A stretch of 34,474 nucleotides of DNA from NCBI GenBank assembly GCA_028276405.1, contig JAPYWJ010000012.1, positions 1 to 34,474 of the forward strand. Direction: 5' to 3'. The position numbers and the translations under genes are program-made. Origin of the DNA: Hydrogenobacter sp. Lineage in GTDB: Bacteria > Aquificota > Aquificia > Aquificales > Aquificaceae. The notes beneath the pieces are model-generated. The model was not told where the DNA came from. It made no database searches and was given only the letters and a program-made list of their open reading frames with translations. Shown piece after piece: positions 15,823 through 24,171 of this stretch (position 1 is the stretch's first letter; every line of letters begins with the position of its first letter).

Positions 15823-17535
15823 ATGCTAGGTAAGGAAAACATAAAGAAGCTCATGGAACTTGGTGAGAAAGGTTATGTCACTTACGACGAGATCAACGAC
15901 GCGTTAGGAGAAGAAGTTGCAGACCCAGAGATCTACGAAGAGATCATGGACTTTCTTCAGGAAAGAGGCGTAAGGATAGTAGAAAACGAGGAAATCACAG
16001 AAGAGATAGAGAGCGGTGATGAGCTTACTGTATCAGCGGACAGCCTCCTCCTCAGTGCCAGAGATGGTGACCCAGTAAAGCTTTATCTAAGAGAGATGGG
16101 AAGGATCCCGCTCCTCAAAAGGGAGGAGGAGATCATGTATGCAAAGCAGATAGAAATAGGCAGGAAGATCATGAGGCGAGGCCTTTTGAGAACCTCCTTT
16201 CTTATAGACAGAGTGCTCAAAGAGTGGGGAAATGTTTGCAACGGAAAGATCAAGGCAACAGACCTTATGGATACCATAGATGACAGTAAAACGGTAGAAG
16301 AATATGAAGAAAATCACGAACACCTTGAAAGATACTTTATTGATAAAGGACTTGAGCTCGCCAAGGCTTACAAAGAAGCCATAACTTGGAGAGAGATATA
16401 CCTCAAATACAGGACACCCGAGTACAAAAGGGCATATCTTGAAAGGCACGCCAAGATGAACAAGGTGTTAAAAGACATGAAACTAAAATACTCAAAATTT
16501 GAAAAAATAGCGGACGAGCTTTTGAACCTTTACAAAAGGTACACAAGAAAGTTAAAAGAGTATGAGATTAGGAAGCAAAAGTTAGAAAGCATACATCCCG
16601 ATGTGGAAGAGCTTATAAAGTTTTATGATTATAACAAGGACCTTCAGCTCAAAGCGGAAAGGGCGGGATACAGCTTTGCCAAGTTTCAAGTTTTGAAAAG
16701 TGAATACCTGAGTCTCGAAAGGGAAGTAAAAGAGTTAAGGAAAGAGTTAGGGGTCCTTCCTGAGGAGTTAGACAGGGTCATGCACATTATAAAAGAGGGC
16801 AGAACCAAGGTGACCAAAGCAAAACAGGTTATGGTCAAGTGCAACCTAAGGTTAGTAGTATCTATAGCCAAAAAGTATGTCAACAGGGGTCTGCACTTTT
16901 TAGACCTCATTCAAGAAGGTAACATAGGGCTTATGAAGGCGGTAGATAAGTATGACTACAGAAAAGGTTATAAGTTCTCTACCTATGCCACTTGGTGGAT
17001 AAGACAAGCTATAACAAGAGCCATAGCAGACCAAGCCAGAACTATAAGGATACCCGTACACATGATAGAAACCATCAATGACATAACAAAAGCACACAAA
17101 AAACTCTTTCAGGAGCTTGGGCGTGAACCTTTCCCGGAGGAGATAGCAAAATACCTAGGTATATCAGTAGAAAAGGCAAGGAAAGTTATGAGAACTTCAC
17201 AAGAACCCATATCCCTTGAAACACCTATAGGAGACGACGAAGAGACTCACCTAAAGGACTTTATAGAGGACAAAAGCGTTCCATCACCTGAAGAACAGGT
17301 TTCAAGGAAACTACTCAGGGAACAGCTTATAAAAGTTCTTAACACCTTAGGAGAAAAGGAAAAGGAGATACTTATGTACAGGTATGGACTCGTTGACGGC
17401 ACAGAATACACCTTAGAGCAAGTAGGAAAGATGTTCAATGTGACTAGAGAGAGGATAAGACAGATAGAGACAAAAGCCATAAGAAAACTCAGGCATCCAG
17501 CAAGAGCCAAGTATTTGAAAGACTTTGAGATATGA
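15823..17535 (+). CDS. rpoD: Primary RNA polymerase sigma factor (sigma-70)
   Basis: The 570-residue protein is the housekeeping sigma factor. Region 1.1 is the N-terminal 60 or so residues ([19 protein letters not shown]). Region 1.2 starts at [11 protein letters not shown] (about 86), and a charged non-conserved insert occupies about 115-325. Region 2 runs [12 protein letters not shown] to [15 protein letters not shown], containing the -10 recognition helix. Region 3 ([17 protein letters not shown]) precedes region 4 with the -35 helix [18 protein letters not shown]. Presence of region 1.1 and overall length separate it from the second, 310-residue sigma factor at 22373. A strong ribosome site precedes ATG. 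It overlaps the following gene as ATGA. Confidence 0.97.
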   Translation: MLGKENIKKLMELGEKGYVTYDEINDALGEEVADPEIYEEIMDFLQERGVRIVENEEITEEIESGDELTVSADSLLLSARDGDPVKLYLREMGRIPLLKREEEIMYAKQIEIGRKIMRRGLLRTSFLIDRVLKEWGNVCNGKIKATDLMDTIDDSKTVEEYEENHEHLERYFIDKGLELAKAYKEAITWREIYLKYRTPEYKRAYLERHAKMNKVLKDMKLKYSKFEKIADELLNLYKRYTRKLKEYEIRKQKLESIHPDVEELIKFYDYNKDLQLKAERAGYSFAKFQVLKSEYLSLEREVKELRKELGVLPEELDRVMHIIKEGRTKVTKAKQVMVKCNLRLVVSIAKKYVNRGLHFLDLIQEGNIGLMKAVDKYDYRKGYKFSTYATWWIRQAITRAIADQARTIRIPVHMIETINDITKAHKKLFQELGREPFPEEIAKYLGISVEKARKVMRTSQEPISLETPIGDDEETHLKDFIEDKSVPSPEEQVSRKLLREQLIKVLNTLGEKEKEILMYRYGLVDGTEYTLEQVGKMFNVTRERIRQIETKAIRKLRHPARAKYLKDFEI

Positions 17536-18596
17536 ATTTTAAAAAGAAAGCTGTTGGTGTAGAAATAACTCAAAGAGGAATTTATGTATGCTCACAGGAA
17601 GGAACGCACCGATTTGAAAACCTTGACCAGCTAAGGGAGTTCTCCAAAAACAAAAAACTGGGTATAGCAGTAGGAAGAGACATACTTTTGGTGCGTAAAT
17701 ACCTTTTTCCTGCTCAGGCAGTAGATGACCTTTTGGAAACAGTTATGCTCAACATTGAAGACTTATTTCCCACCAAGGTCCCTTTGAAGGTGAGCGTTTT
17801 GACTACAAATAGAGAAAAAGATAATATAGAATGCTTAGTATTTGCGGTACCACAGTCTTTTTTTGAGGAGCTCATGAGCCTTCCTAATCTTAAGTTTGTA
17901 GTGCCTTCCCCAGCCCTTTATGTAATGGAAAAAGCTGGGATCTTTTACAGAAAGCTGGATGATACCCTTTATGAAAAGATAGTTATAAAAGACAATAAGC
18001 TCGTAGACAGCATACTTACGGAAAGTTTGGAAGATGGCAGTTATAAAATAGAAGATATTCACAGTGCTTCGTGTCTTGCCATGAAAGCACTGTTGGAAAG
18101 TAAGCCCATAGAGCCTGTTTTTTACGAGAAGCGCAGATTTCTTCCTGTAAAACTAAGTGGGAAGTACACCCGTCTTCTGATGGCTGGCATTCTTTTGCTA
18201 CTTTTGGTAGCAGGTATGATGGCAAAGGACATTTATCAACTCAAGGGTAAGCTACAAAGGACACAGGAGGAGATAGAGAGGTTAAAACCCCTTGCGGAAA
18301 GGTACGAAGTAAAGCGCAAAGAGGTAGATACAAAAAATACTGTGCTGAACATACTCAAAAGCAAGAGTTTTGTAATGTCTTTGGCAGATTTCGTTGCAAT
18401 GCTTCCACCCAAGACCAAGATATTAAGTGTGAGTTATGACCGCAAAAGTATAACTGTAGAAGGCTATACACCTTCTGCTTCTGCACTTATTCGGACCATT
18501 CAGGATAGATGTAAGAATCTTCAAGTGCAAACATCTAACCTTCAACCACCTTACGGACAGCCTTTTAAGATAATGGTAGGATCCGAATGTCTTTAG
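17532..18596 (+). CDS. Membrane protein resembling GspL or fused PilM-PilN
   Basis: I recognise the architecture but not a precise family. Residues 1-205 are cytoplasmic and look like a shortened actin-like PilM/GspL domain. A single membrane helix lies at 214-231 ([16 protein letters not shown]), a charged coiled coil at about 234-278, and a periplasmic C-terminal region at 280-354. In that region the pattern [20 protein letters not shown]...[14 protein letters not shown] is typical of PilN/GspL ferredoxin-like domains. Such proteins link the cytoplasmic ATPase to the envelope part of type IV pilus or type II secretion machines. No other secretion or pilus gene is nearby; it is coupled to rpoD by a 4-base overlap. 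Confidence 0.65.
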   Translation: MNFKKKAVGVEITQRGIYVCSQEGTHRFENLDQLREFSKNKKLGIAVGRDILLVRKYLFPAQAVDDLLETVMLNIEDLFPTKVPLKVSVLTTNREKDNIECLVFAVPQSFFEELMSLPNLKFVVPSPALYVMEKAGIFYRKLDDTLYEKIVIKDNKLVDSILTESLEDGSYKIEDIHSASCLAMKALLESKPIEPVFYEKRRFLPVKLSGKYTRLLMAGILLLLLVAGMMAKDIYQLKGKLQRTQEEIERLKPLAERYEVKRKEVDTKNTVLNILKSKSFVMSLADFVAMLPPKTKILSVSYDRKSITVEGYTPSASALIRTIQDRCKNLQVQTSNLQPPYGQPFKIMVGSECL

Positions 18597-18626
18597 GCTT
18601 ATATTATTTAAACGGAGGCTTTTGGA

Positions 18627-19712
18627 ATGAGGACTAACAGCCTTGATTACATAAAGGAGAAAGCACTTGACAGAAGAAGGATAAATACTGACGAAGCCCT
18701 TTTGCTTATGGAGGAAGCTGACCTCACTCTTTTGGGTTTTTTGGCAAACGAGATCAGAAAAAACTTACATCCAGAAGGTATAGTTACCTTTGTAATAGAT
18801 AGAAATGTCAATTACACCAATGTTTGTGTAGCAGGCTGTAAGTTTTGTGCCTTTCAGAGAAAGGTGGGCTCACCTGAGGGATATGTACTTAACAGAGAAG
18901 AGATCCTCCATAAGGTTCAAGAGCTTGTAGATTGGGGAGGGACAACTCTTCTCATGCAAGGAGGGTTAAATCCAGACCTTCCCTTGGAGTACTACGAAGA
19001 CCTCATATCCTCTATAAAAGAGCGCTTCCCTCAGGTTCAAGTGCATTCCTTTTCTGCACCAGAAATAGTTTATCTCTCTAAGTTAGAAGGCATAAGCATA
19101 AAACAGGTTCTTGAAAGGTTAAAAAATGCAGGGCTTGACTCTCTTCCGGGTGGTGGTGCGGAAGTGCTTTCCCAAGAAGTGAGGAGTTTTTTAAGTCCCG
19201 GAAAGTGTACGGTAGAGCAATGGGAAGAGGTACACAGAACCGCTCATGAGCTTGGTATGACTTCAACCGCTACCATGATGTTTGGGCATATAGAAAAACC
19301 ACACCACATAGTAGAGCATCTTGAACGGGTAAGGCGTCTGCAAGATGATACGGGAGGCTTTACAGCCTTTATACCTTGGACTTTCAAGAAAGGCAATACC
19401 CAGCTTGATCACATAGAGGAAACTTCCACCATGTACTACCTTAAGGTCCTTGCCCTTTCACGCATATATCTTGATAACTTCAAAAATATACAAAGCTCTC
19501 ATGTGACACAAACCATGCAGGTGGGTATGGTGGGACTACACTTTGGTGCTAATGACATGGGGAGCGTAATGATAGAGGAAAATGTTATATCTTCCACATC
19601 CTACAAGGTAAACATTCCAAAGGTGGAAGACATGGTTTATGCCATAAGGTCTGCCGGCTTTGTTCCCGCACAGAGAGACACCTACTATAGAATAGTAAAG
19701 GTCTTTGAGTAA
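18627..19712 (+). CDS. mqnC: Cyclic dehypoxanthinyl futalosine synthase (radical SAM)
   Basis: The 361-residue protein is a radical SAM enzyme of the MqnC/MqnE/CofH group. The 4Fe-4S cluster is bound by Cys67, Cys71 and Cys74 in NVCVAGCKFCAF. LMQGGLNPDLP, LPGGGAEVL, TATMMFGHIE and FIPWTFKKGNT follow in the order typical of MqnC, which cyclises dehypoxanthine futalosine in the futalosine route to menaquinone. CofH of F420 biosynthesis is related, but the mqnA gene 12 kb away supports the quinone pathway. GGAGG precedes ATG by 8 bases, and an AT-rich TTATATTATT upstream may hold its promoter. It is the first gene of a run reaching lnt. Confidence 0.93.
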   Translation: MRTNSLDYIKEKALDRRRINTDEALLLMEEADLTLLGFLANEIRKNLHPEGIVTFVIDRNVNYTNVCVAGCKFCAFQRKVGSPEGYVLNREEILHKVQELVDWGGTTLLMQGGLNPDLPLEYYEDLISSIKERFPQVQVHSFSAPEIVYLSKLEGISIKQVLERLKNAGLDSLPGGGAEVLSQEVRSFLSPGKCTVEQWEEVHRTAHELGMTSTATMMFGHIEKPHHIVEHLERVRRLQDDTGGFTAFIPWTFKKGNTQLDHIEETSTMYYLKVLALSRIYLDNFKNIQSSHVTQTMQVGMVGLHFGANDMGSVMIEENVISSTSYKVNIPKVEDMVYAIRSAGFVPAQRDTYYRIVKVFE

Positions 19713-20334
19713 GCTTTTTTGTCTTCACGGCTGGGGTTTTTCTTCAAAGGTTTTTAGAGGTCTTGGATGCTTAAGCATAGACCTTCCTGCTCACGGAAGT
19801 TCAAAGCTCCCTTACAGAAACTTTAAAGATACAGCTAAAGACATAGGACTGAGGATGCCCAACAAGTCTGTGCTTCTTGGGTGGTCTATGGGTGGCAGTT
19901 TGGCTCTTTTGACGGCTTTTATGTTCCCGCAAAAGGTTCAAGGGCTCATTCTCATAGGTACAGCTCCTCACTTTAGGTCGTGCTGGAGCGAGAAAAACAT
20001 AAGGGCTTTTCTTTTGAGGCTAAGGAAAGAAGGGGAGAGTTTCTTAAGGGAATTTAGGAGGATGGCTTACACAGAAGAATTTGAAGACACGCTTGACCTT
20101 CAGGTAGCCTACAGAATGCTTGAAGACTATATAAACTTAGACCTGACTCACCTTTTACCTTATATAAAACAAAAGACTGTGATAATTCAAGGTACACAGG
20201 ATAACATAGTCCCATTAATAGCAGGTCTGAGCCTTTACAATCTCATAAAAGGGTCTAAATTTATTACCTTCCAAGGAGGACATTTTCCAAAAGGTTATGA
20301 GCATCTTATCCTTGAGGTTCTCAAGAGCTTTTGA
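19705..20334 (+). CDS. bioH: Pimeloyl-ACP methyl ester esterase-like alpha/beta hydrolase
   Basis: The 209-residue alpha/beta hydrolase starts at TTG 19705, overlapping mqnC by 8 bases, with AAAGG just upstream. The oxyanion motif LHGWGFSS is at the very N terminus. The nucleophile Ser61 lies in GWSMGG, an acid is in GTQDNIVP and the His in GGHFP near the end. BioH removes the methyl group from pimeloyl-ACP methyl ester and ends the BioC-BioH detour of biotin synthesis. Sequence alone only gives a hydrolase; the specific role comes from the bioC-like gene overlapping its 3' end by 38 bases. At about 209 residues it is shorter than E. coli BioH (256). Confidence 0.8.
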   Translation: MSKLFCLHGWGFSSKVFRGLGCLSIDLPAHGSSKLPYRNFKDTAKDIGLRMPNKSVLLGWSMGGSLALLTAFMFPQKVQGLILIGTAPHFRSCWSEKNIRAFLLRLRKEGESFLREFRRMAYTEEFEDTLDLQVAYRMLEDYINLDLTHLLPYIKQKTVIIQGTQDNIVPLIAGLSLYNLIKGSKFITFQGGHFPKGYEHLILEVLKSF

Positions 20335-20956
20335 AACTTACGAAGGTTGGGCTTTGCCACAAAAGAAAAGCGCTGAGATACTGCTGGGAATGAAAAGAGT
20401 GTGCGGGTTTGCTTTAGATGTGGGGTGTGGTACGGGTTTTGCTAGCAGGGGCTTAGAAAAAGTAGTAGGGGTTGACATATCAAAAGGTATGGCAAGGGTA
20501 TACAAAGAGAGGTTCGGAAGGGTGGTTTTGGGAAATGCAGAGTCTTTACCTTTCAAAGACAAACAGTTTGATCTTGTGGTAAGCAACTTCTCCCTTCACT
20601 GGACGGATATAAAGAGAAGCATTCCTGAGCTAACAAGGGTTTGTAAAAGACAACTACTCTTGGCTATTCCCGTAGAGGGAAGTTTAAAGGAACTGGGGTT
20701 TCCCTTTCCACAGAAAGAGGAAGTTATTGGCATGCTAAGGACAGGGGTCTGCACCATACTGGAGAACTTTACCCAAAGCTTAGATATTCCCTTCAGAGGG
20801 TGGGATCTTGTGAGGTTTTTCCACTATACGGGCAGTTCCTTTAACCCATCAAATAAAGGCGTTATAATGTCAAAGAAGAGGATAGAAGATATGATATCAC
20901 ATATTGACACGCCGAGCTTCACTGTGTTATTCTTGTCCTGTGAGGTAAAAGTATGA
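20297..20956 (+). CDS. bioC: Malonyl-ACP O-methyltransferase-like SAM methyltransferase
   Basis: The 219-residue class I methyltransferase begins with the BioC-like pattern RFSRAFETYEGWA, then has the SAM-binding motif LDVGCGTGFASRGL, GVDISKGMA, and the post-motif block PFKDKQFDLVVSNFSLHWTDI, which is highly characteristic of BioC. BioC methylates malonyl-ACP so that fatty acid enzymes can build the pimeloyl chain. ATG 20297 has AAAAGG close upstream, and lies 38 bases inside bioH in another frame, an unusually long overlap. A TTG at 20312 is an alternative start. The stop overlaps the next gene as ATGA. Confidence 0.87.
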   Translation: MSILSLRFSRAFETYEGWALPQKKSAEILLGMKRVCGFALDVGCGTGFASRGLEKVVGVDISKGMARVYKERFGRVVLGNAESLPFKDKQFDLVVSNFSLHWTDIKRSIPELTRVCKRQLLLAIPVEGSLKELGFPFPQKEEVIGMLRTGVCTILENFTQSLDIPFRGWDLVRFFHYTGSSFNPSNKGVIMSKKRIEDMISHIDTPSFTVLFLSCEVKV

Positions 20957-22368
20957 GGAGGTTAAAGATGTTCTTCCTTCCATCCTTAGTTTTAATTTCC
21001 TTCTTTTTATTTACTGGCTGTAAAGCCCAAAAAGTGCAGGATGAAGTTCCAAAGGCACCTTTAGTTAAAAGTGATGTGCTTGCCCAATTTGAAAACGAAC
21101 TTACACAGATAGTGGATAGGGTTTCACCTTCAGTGGTTACCATATTTGCCACACAGGAAGTCCAGATGCAAAATCCTTTTGGTGAGGAGTTTCCCTTTCC
21201 TTTTCCCCTTCCTGTCCCACCACAAGAAAGAAGGTCGTTGGGTTCTGGTGTCATCATTGATTACAAGAACGGAAAGTTTTACATACTTACAAACAATCAT
21301 GTGGTGCAAAACGCAAAAGCTATAAAGGTTAGGTTTGATGAGCACACGGAAAAGAAAGCCAGGATAGTAGGAACAGACCCCAAGACGGACATAGCGGTGG
21401 TAGAAGTTGATGCAAAGGACATAAAGGATCCAGAGCAAAGGGTGGCAAGGTTAGGAGATTCTGATAAACTCAAAGTAGGACAGTTAGTTATAGCCATAGG
21501 CAACCCTTACGGACTTGAAAGAACCGTCACTATGGGTGTCATATCCGCGCTTAAAAGGTCTATAGGTGTTACTCAGTATGAGAGCTTCATACAGACGGAC
21601 GCACCCATAAACCCGGGAAACTCAGGAGGACCCCTTGTGAACATAAGAGGCGAGGTCATAGGTATAAACACCGCGATAGTTGCAGAGGGACAAGGGCTGG
21701 GTTTTGCCATACCTATAAACTTAGCCAAATGGGTAGCAGACCAGCTTATAGCCAAGGGTAAGGTTGTAAGGGGTTGGCTGGGTGTAGTTATACAGGAAGT
21801 AACACCTGATATGGCAGAAGCTGTCGGAGTAAAGGAAGGTGTTATCATAGCACAGGTAATGCCATCAAGCCCTGCAGAAAAAGCAGGACTGAAGGTAGGA
21901 GATGTGGTGATAGCTATAGATGGAGAAAAGGTAAGCAGTGTAAGAGACCTTCAGCTCAGGGTTATGAGAACCCCACCCGGTAAAGAGCTAACTCTGACAG
22001 TAATAAGGAACGGCAAAGAAGAAAACATAAAGGTAAGAGTGGAAGCCATGCCCGAAGAGACCAAAATTTCTCAGGCTGGACCATCTGCTCAAGATGTGGG
22101 ACTTGTGCTCAGAGACCTTACACCAGATGAGGAGAGGCGTATAGGTGTGAAAGGTGTGTATGTAAGCGGTGTAATGCCCGGAAGTTTTGCCTACCAGAGC
22201 GGTATAAGGCCCGGAGACATTATAATGAGCGTTAACAACAGAGCAGTTGCTAACAAGTCCGAGTTTATGCAAGCCATAGATAATGCCAGAAAGATGGGAA
22301 GGGACAAAGTACTCCTTCTCATAAGGAGAGGGGATACAAACCTTTATCTTGTGCTTAGCTTGAGGTAG
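20953..22368 (+). CDS. degP: DegP/HtrA-type serine protease, predicted lipoprotein
   Basis: The 471-residue protein has an HtrA protease domain with His116 (LTNNHVV), Asp146 (KTDIAVV) and Ser224 (PGNSGGP), followed by two PDZ domains (about 260-350 and 375-465). This is the DegP/DegQ arrangement for periplasmic protein quality control. The N terminus is MRRLK followed by a hydrophobic stretch ending FLFTGC, so Cys23 is a probable lipidation site and the protease would be membrane-tethered. ATG 20953, with GAGGT 6 bases before it, keeps the basic n-region. ATG 20968 has a stronger AGGAGG but would lose it. lnt, the last enzyme of lipoprotein maturation, is three genes downstream. Confidence 0.92.
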   Translation: MRRLKMFFLPSLVLISFFLFTGCKAQKVQDEVPKAPLVKSDVLAQFENELTQIVDRVSPSVVTIFATQEVQMQNPFGEEFPFPFPLPVPPQERRSLGSGVIIDYKNGKFYILTNNHVVQNAKAIKVRFDEHTEKKARIVGTDPKTDIAVVEVDAKDIKDPEQRVARLGDSDKLKVGQLVIAIGNPYGLERTVTMGVISALKRSIGVTQYESFIQTDAPINPGNSGGPLVNIRGEVIGINTAIVAEGQGLGFAIPINLAKWVADQLIAKGKVVRGWLGVVIQEVTPDMAEAVGVKEGVIIAQVMPSSPAEKAGLKVGDVVIAIDGEKVSSVRDLQLRVMRTPPGKELTLTVIRNGKEENIKVRVEAMPEETKISQAGPSAQDVGLVLRDLTPDEERRIGVKGVYVSGVMPGSFAYQSGIRPGDIIMSVNNRAVANKSEFMQAIDNARKMGRDKVLLLIRRGDTNLYLVLSLR

Positions 22369-22372
22369 GGAT

Positions 22373-23305
22373 ATGATACCCGATACAGAGCAGGAGTTAA
22401 TAAATCAGTACCTTAAGAAGGTAGCCAAAATACCCCTTCTGAAACCGGAGGAAGAAAAAGAAGTTGCCAAGCGTGCTAGGGAAGGCGACCAAGAAGCTTT
22501 TAAAAAACTTGTGGAGTCTAACCTCAGGTTCGTTATAAACATAGCGAAACAGTATTTGGGATACGGACTTCCCCTTTCTGAGCTTATAGCAGCTGGTAAT
22601 CATGGACTCATTGAGGCAGCAAAGAGGTTTGATCCGGACAGAGGTGTAAAATTTATATCCTACGCAGTTTGGTGGATAAGACAGGCTATCATGCAGGCGC
22701 TATCTCAACAAACTGGTGCGGTGAGAATACCCCTTAAGCAAGCCCATGTGATAAACAGGATAGGCAGTATATACAGCAAGTTATTCAGAGAGCTTGAAAG
22801 AGAACCCACACCCAAAGAGGTGGCGGAGGAATACTCAAGAGAGGTCATATCTAAAGAAATGGAAAAAGAGCTGGGAAGAAAACCCACAAAGGAAGAGATA
22901 GAAGAAAGGCTCAAGAAAGAAGGTTTGAAAATAAGTCCTGAAGAGGTAGAAAAGTGCATGCAGGTATGCAGGATACCCCTATCTTTGGATGCACCGGTAG
23001 GTGAGAACGAAGATACATTCTTCGTTGATTTTCTAAGCCAGCACGGAACCGCAGAAGTGGAAGAGAGGATCATAACCGAAGTGCTTGAGAAAGAGATAGA
23101 GGACATGTTAGATAGACTTCCTGAAAAGGAGAGGAGAGTAATAGAGCTACGGTTTGGACTCAGAGGCGAGGAACCAAGAACTCTGAGAGAAATAGGGGAC
23201 ATACTTAACATCTCCAGAGAAAGAGTCAGGCAGTTAGAAACGAGAGCACTTAGAAAACTTAGAAATATGGCTATAAAGAAACATCTGAAAGACTTTCTAA
23301 GCTGA
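22373..23305 (+). CDS. Second sigma-70 family sigma factor (group 2 type)
   Basis: The 310-residue sigma factor lacks region 1.1. It has region 1.2 (INQYLKKVAKIPLLKPEEE), complete region 2 (NLRFVINIAKQYLGYG to VKFISYAVWWIRQAI), region 3 and region 4 with SRERVRQLETRALRKLR. The strong likeness to RpoD in the -10 and -35 reading helices suggests similar promoters, as for RpoS-like group 2 factors. Region 3 has about 26 extra residues: ELEREPTPKEVAEEY (140-154) is followed by a similar ELGRKPTKEEIEERL (166-180). GAGGTAGGG precedes ATG, 4 bases after degP. It overlaps truB by one base. Its regulon cannot be read from here. Confidence 0.9.
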   Translation: MIPDTEQELINQYLKKVAKIPLLKPEEEKEVAKRAREGDQEAFKKLVESNLRFVINIAKQYLGYGLPLSELIAAGNHGLIEAAKRFDPDRGVKFISYAVWWIRQAIMQALSQQTGAVRIPLKQAHVINRIGSIYSKLFRELEREPTPKEVAEEYSREVISKEMEKELGRKPTKEEIEERLKKEGLKISPEEVEKCMQVCRIPLSLDAPVGENEDTFFVDFLSQHGTAEVEERIITEVLEKEIEDMLDRLPEKERRVIELRFGLRGEEPRTLREIGDILNISRERVRQLETRALRKLRNMAIKKHLKDFLS

Positions 23306-24171
23306 TGCTACCTTCTGTGCTTTTGGTGGACAAACCCAAGGGCTTGACCTCTTTCCAAGTGGTAGAAGAGGTAAAAAGAAGGTTCCAAGTCAAGGTGGGA
23401 CATACAGGCACTCTTGACCCCGTAGCTACAGGGTTGCTGATCCTTCTTCTTGGCACAGCAACAAGGTACGCTGAACTTTTTACAAAACTTCCCAAGGAAT
23501 ACTTGGCCACAGCAAAGCTTGGAGAGATAAGAGATACATACGATGCGGAAGGCAGAACGGTGGAAAAAAGAGAAGTAGATATCACCTGTCAGGACATCCA
23601 TCGTGTGCTTAAGGACTTTATAGGAAGGATAAGCCAAACACCACCACCTTATTCTGCAAAAAAAGTGGAAGGTAAAAGAGCTTATCAGCTGGCAAGAAGG
23701 GGCATATCCTTCTCCTTAAAGCCAGTAAAAGTAGAAGTGTTCACCGCACAGCTCATAGAGTGCCAAATACCTCAGGTAAAGTTTTTATTTTGTGTATCTT
23801 CTGGAACTTACATAAGAAGCCTTGTGCACGACATAGGTTTAAAGCTGGGTTGCGGCGCCTATGTAGAAGACCTAAGAAGGACAAAGATAGGACCCTTTGA
23901 GGTGAGTAAAGCGGTAAATTATGAAAGACTCATAACACTTACGGATTTGCAAGGAATAGCAATACCCATATGGTCTGCTCTTGATTTCCTACCGCGCGTT
24001 AACCTTGACTTTAAGAACGCGGATAAAATAAAAAAGGGTATGTTTATAACGCTACCTTCTTACATTAAAAACAGACTTTTTGTCAGGCTTTATGAAGGTG
24101 ATACCTTCATAGGAGTAGGTATTGTGGAGAAAGACAGATTAAAAGCTTACAGGCTTCTTCCTCAGGAATGA
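23305..24171 (+). CDS. truB: tRNA pseudouridine(55) synthase
   Basis: The 288-residue protein is TruB, which converts U55 in the T-loop of tRNAs to pseudouridine. The catalytic Asp38 is in GHTGTLDPVATGLL. DKPKGLTSF, the PPPYSAKKVEGKRAYQLAR region, SSGTYIRSLVHDIG and LRRTKIGPF follow in family order, and a short PUA-like C-terminal part of about 70 residues completes it. Start and upstream sigma stop share a base (TGATG). Its place between a sigma factor and lnt appears to be operon packing without functional link. Confidence 0.96.
   Translation: MLPSVLLVDKPKGLTSFQVVEEVKRRFQVKVGHTGTLDPVATGLLILLLGTATRYAELFTKLPKEYLATAKLGEIRDTYDAEGRTVEKREVDITCQDIHRVLKDFIGRISQTPPPYSAKKVEGKRAYQLARRGISFSLKPVKVEVFTAQLIECQIPQVKFLFCVSSGTYIRSLVHDIGLKLGCGAYVEDLRRTKIGPFEVSKAVNYERLITLTDLQGIAIPIWSALDFLPRVNLDFKNADKIKKGMFITLPSYIKNRLFVRLYEGDTFIGVGIVEKDRLKAYRLLPQE

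Noticed and set aside
16087-16449. 120-residue frame opposite rpoD
   Set aside because: Antisense to the well-supported rpoD; composition is typical of a reverse-strand shadow.
22705-23211. 168-residue frame opposite the second sigma factor
   Set aside because: It is very Ser- and Leu-rich, as expected from the reverse strand of charged helical codons, and has no ribosome site.
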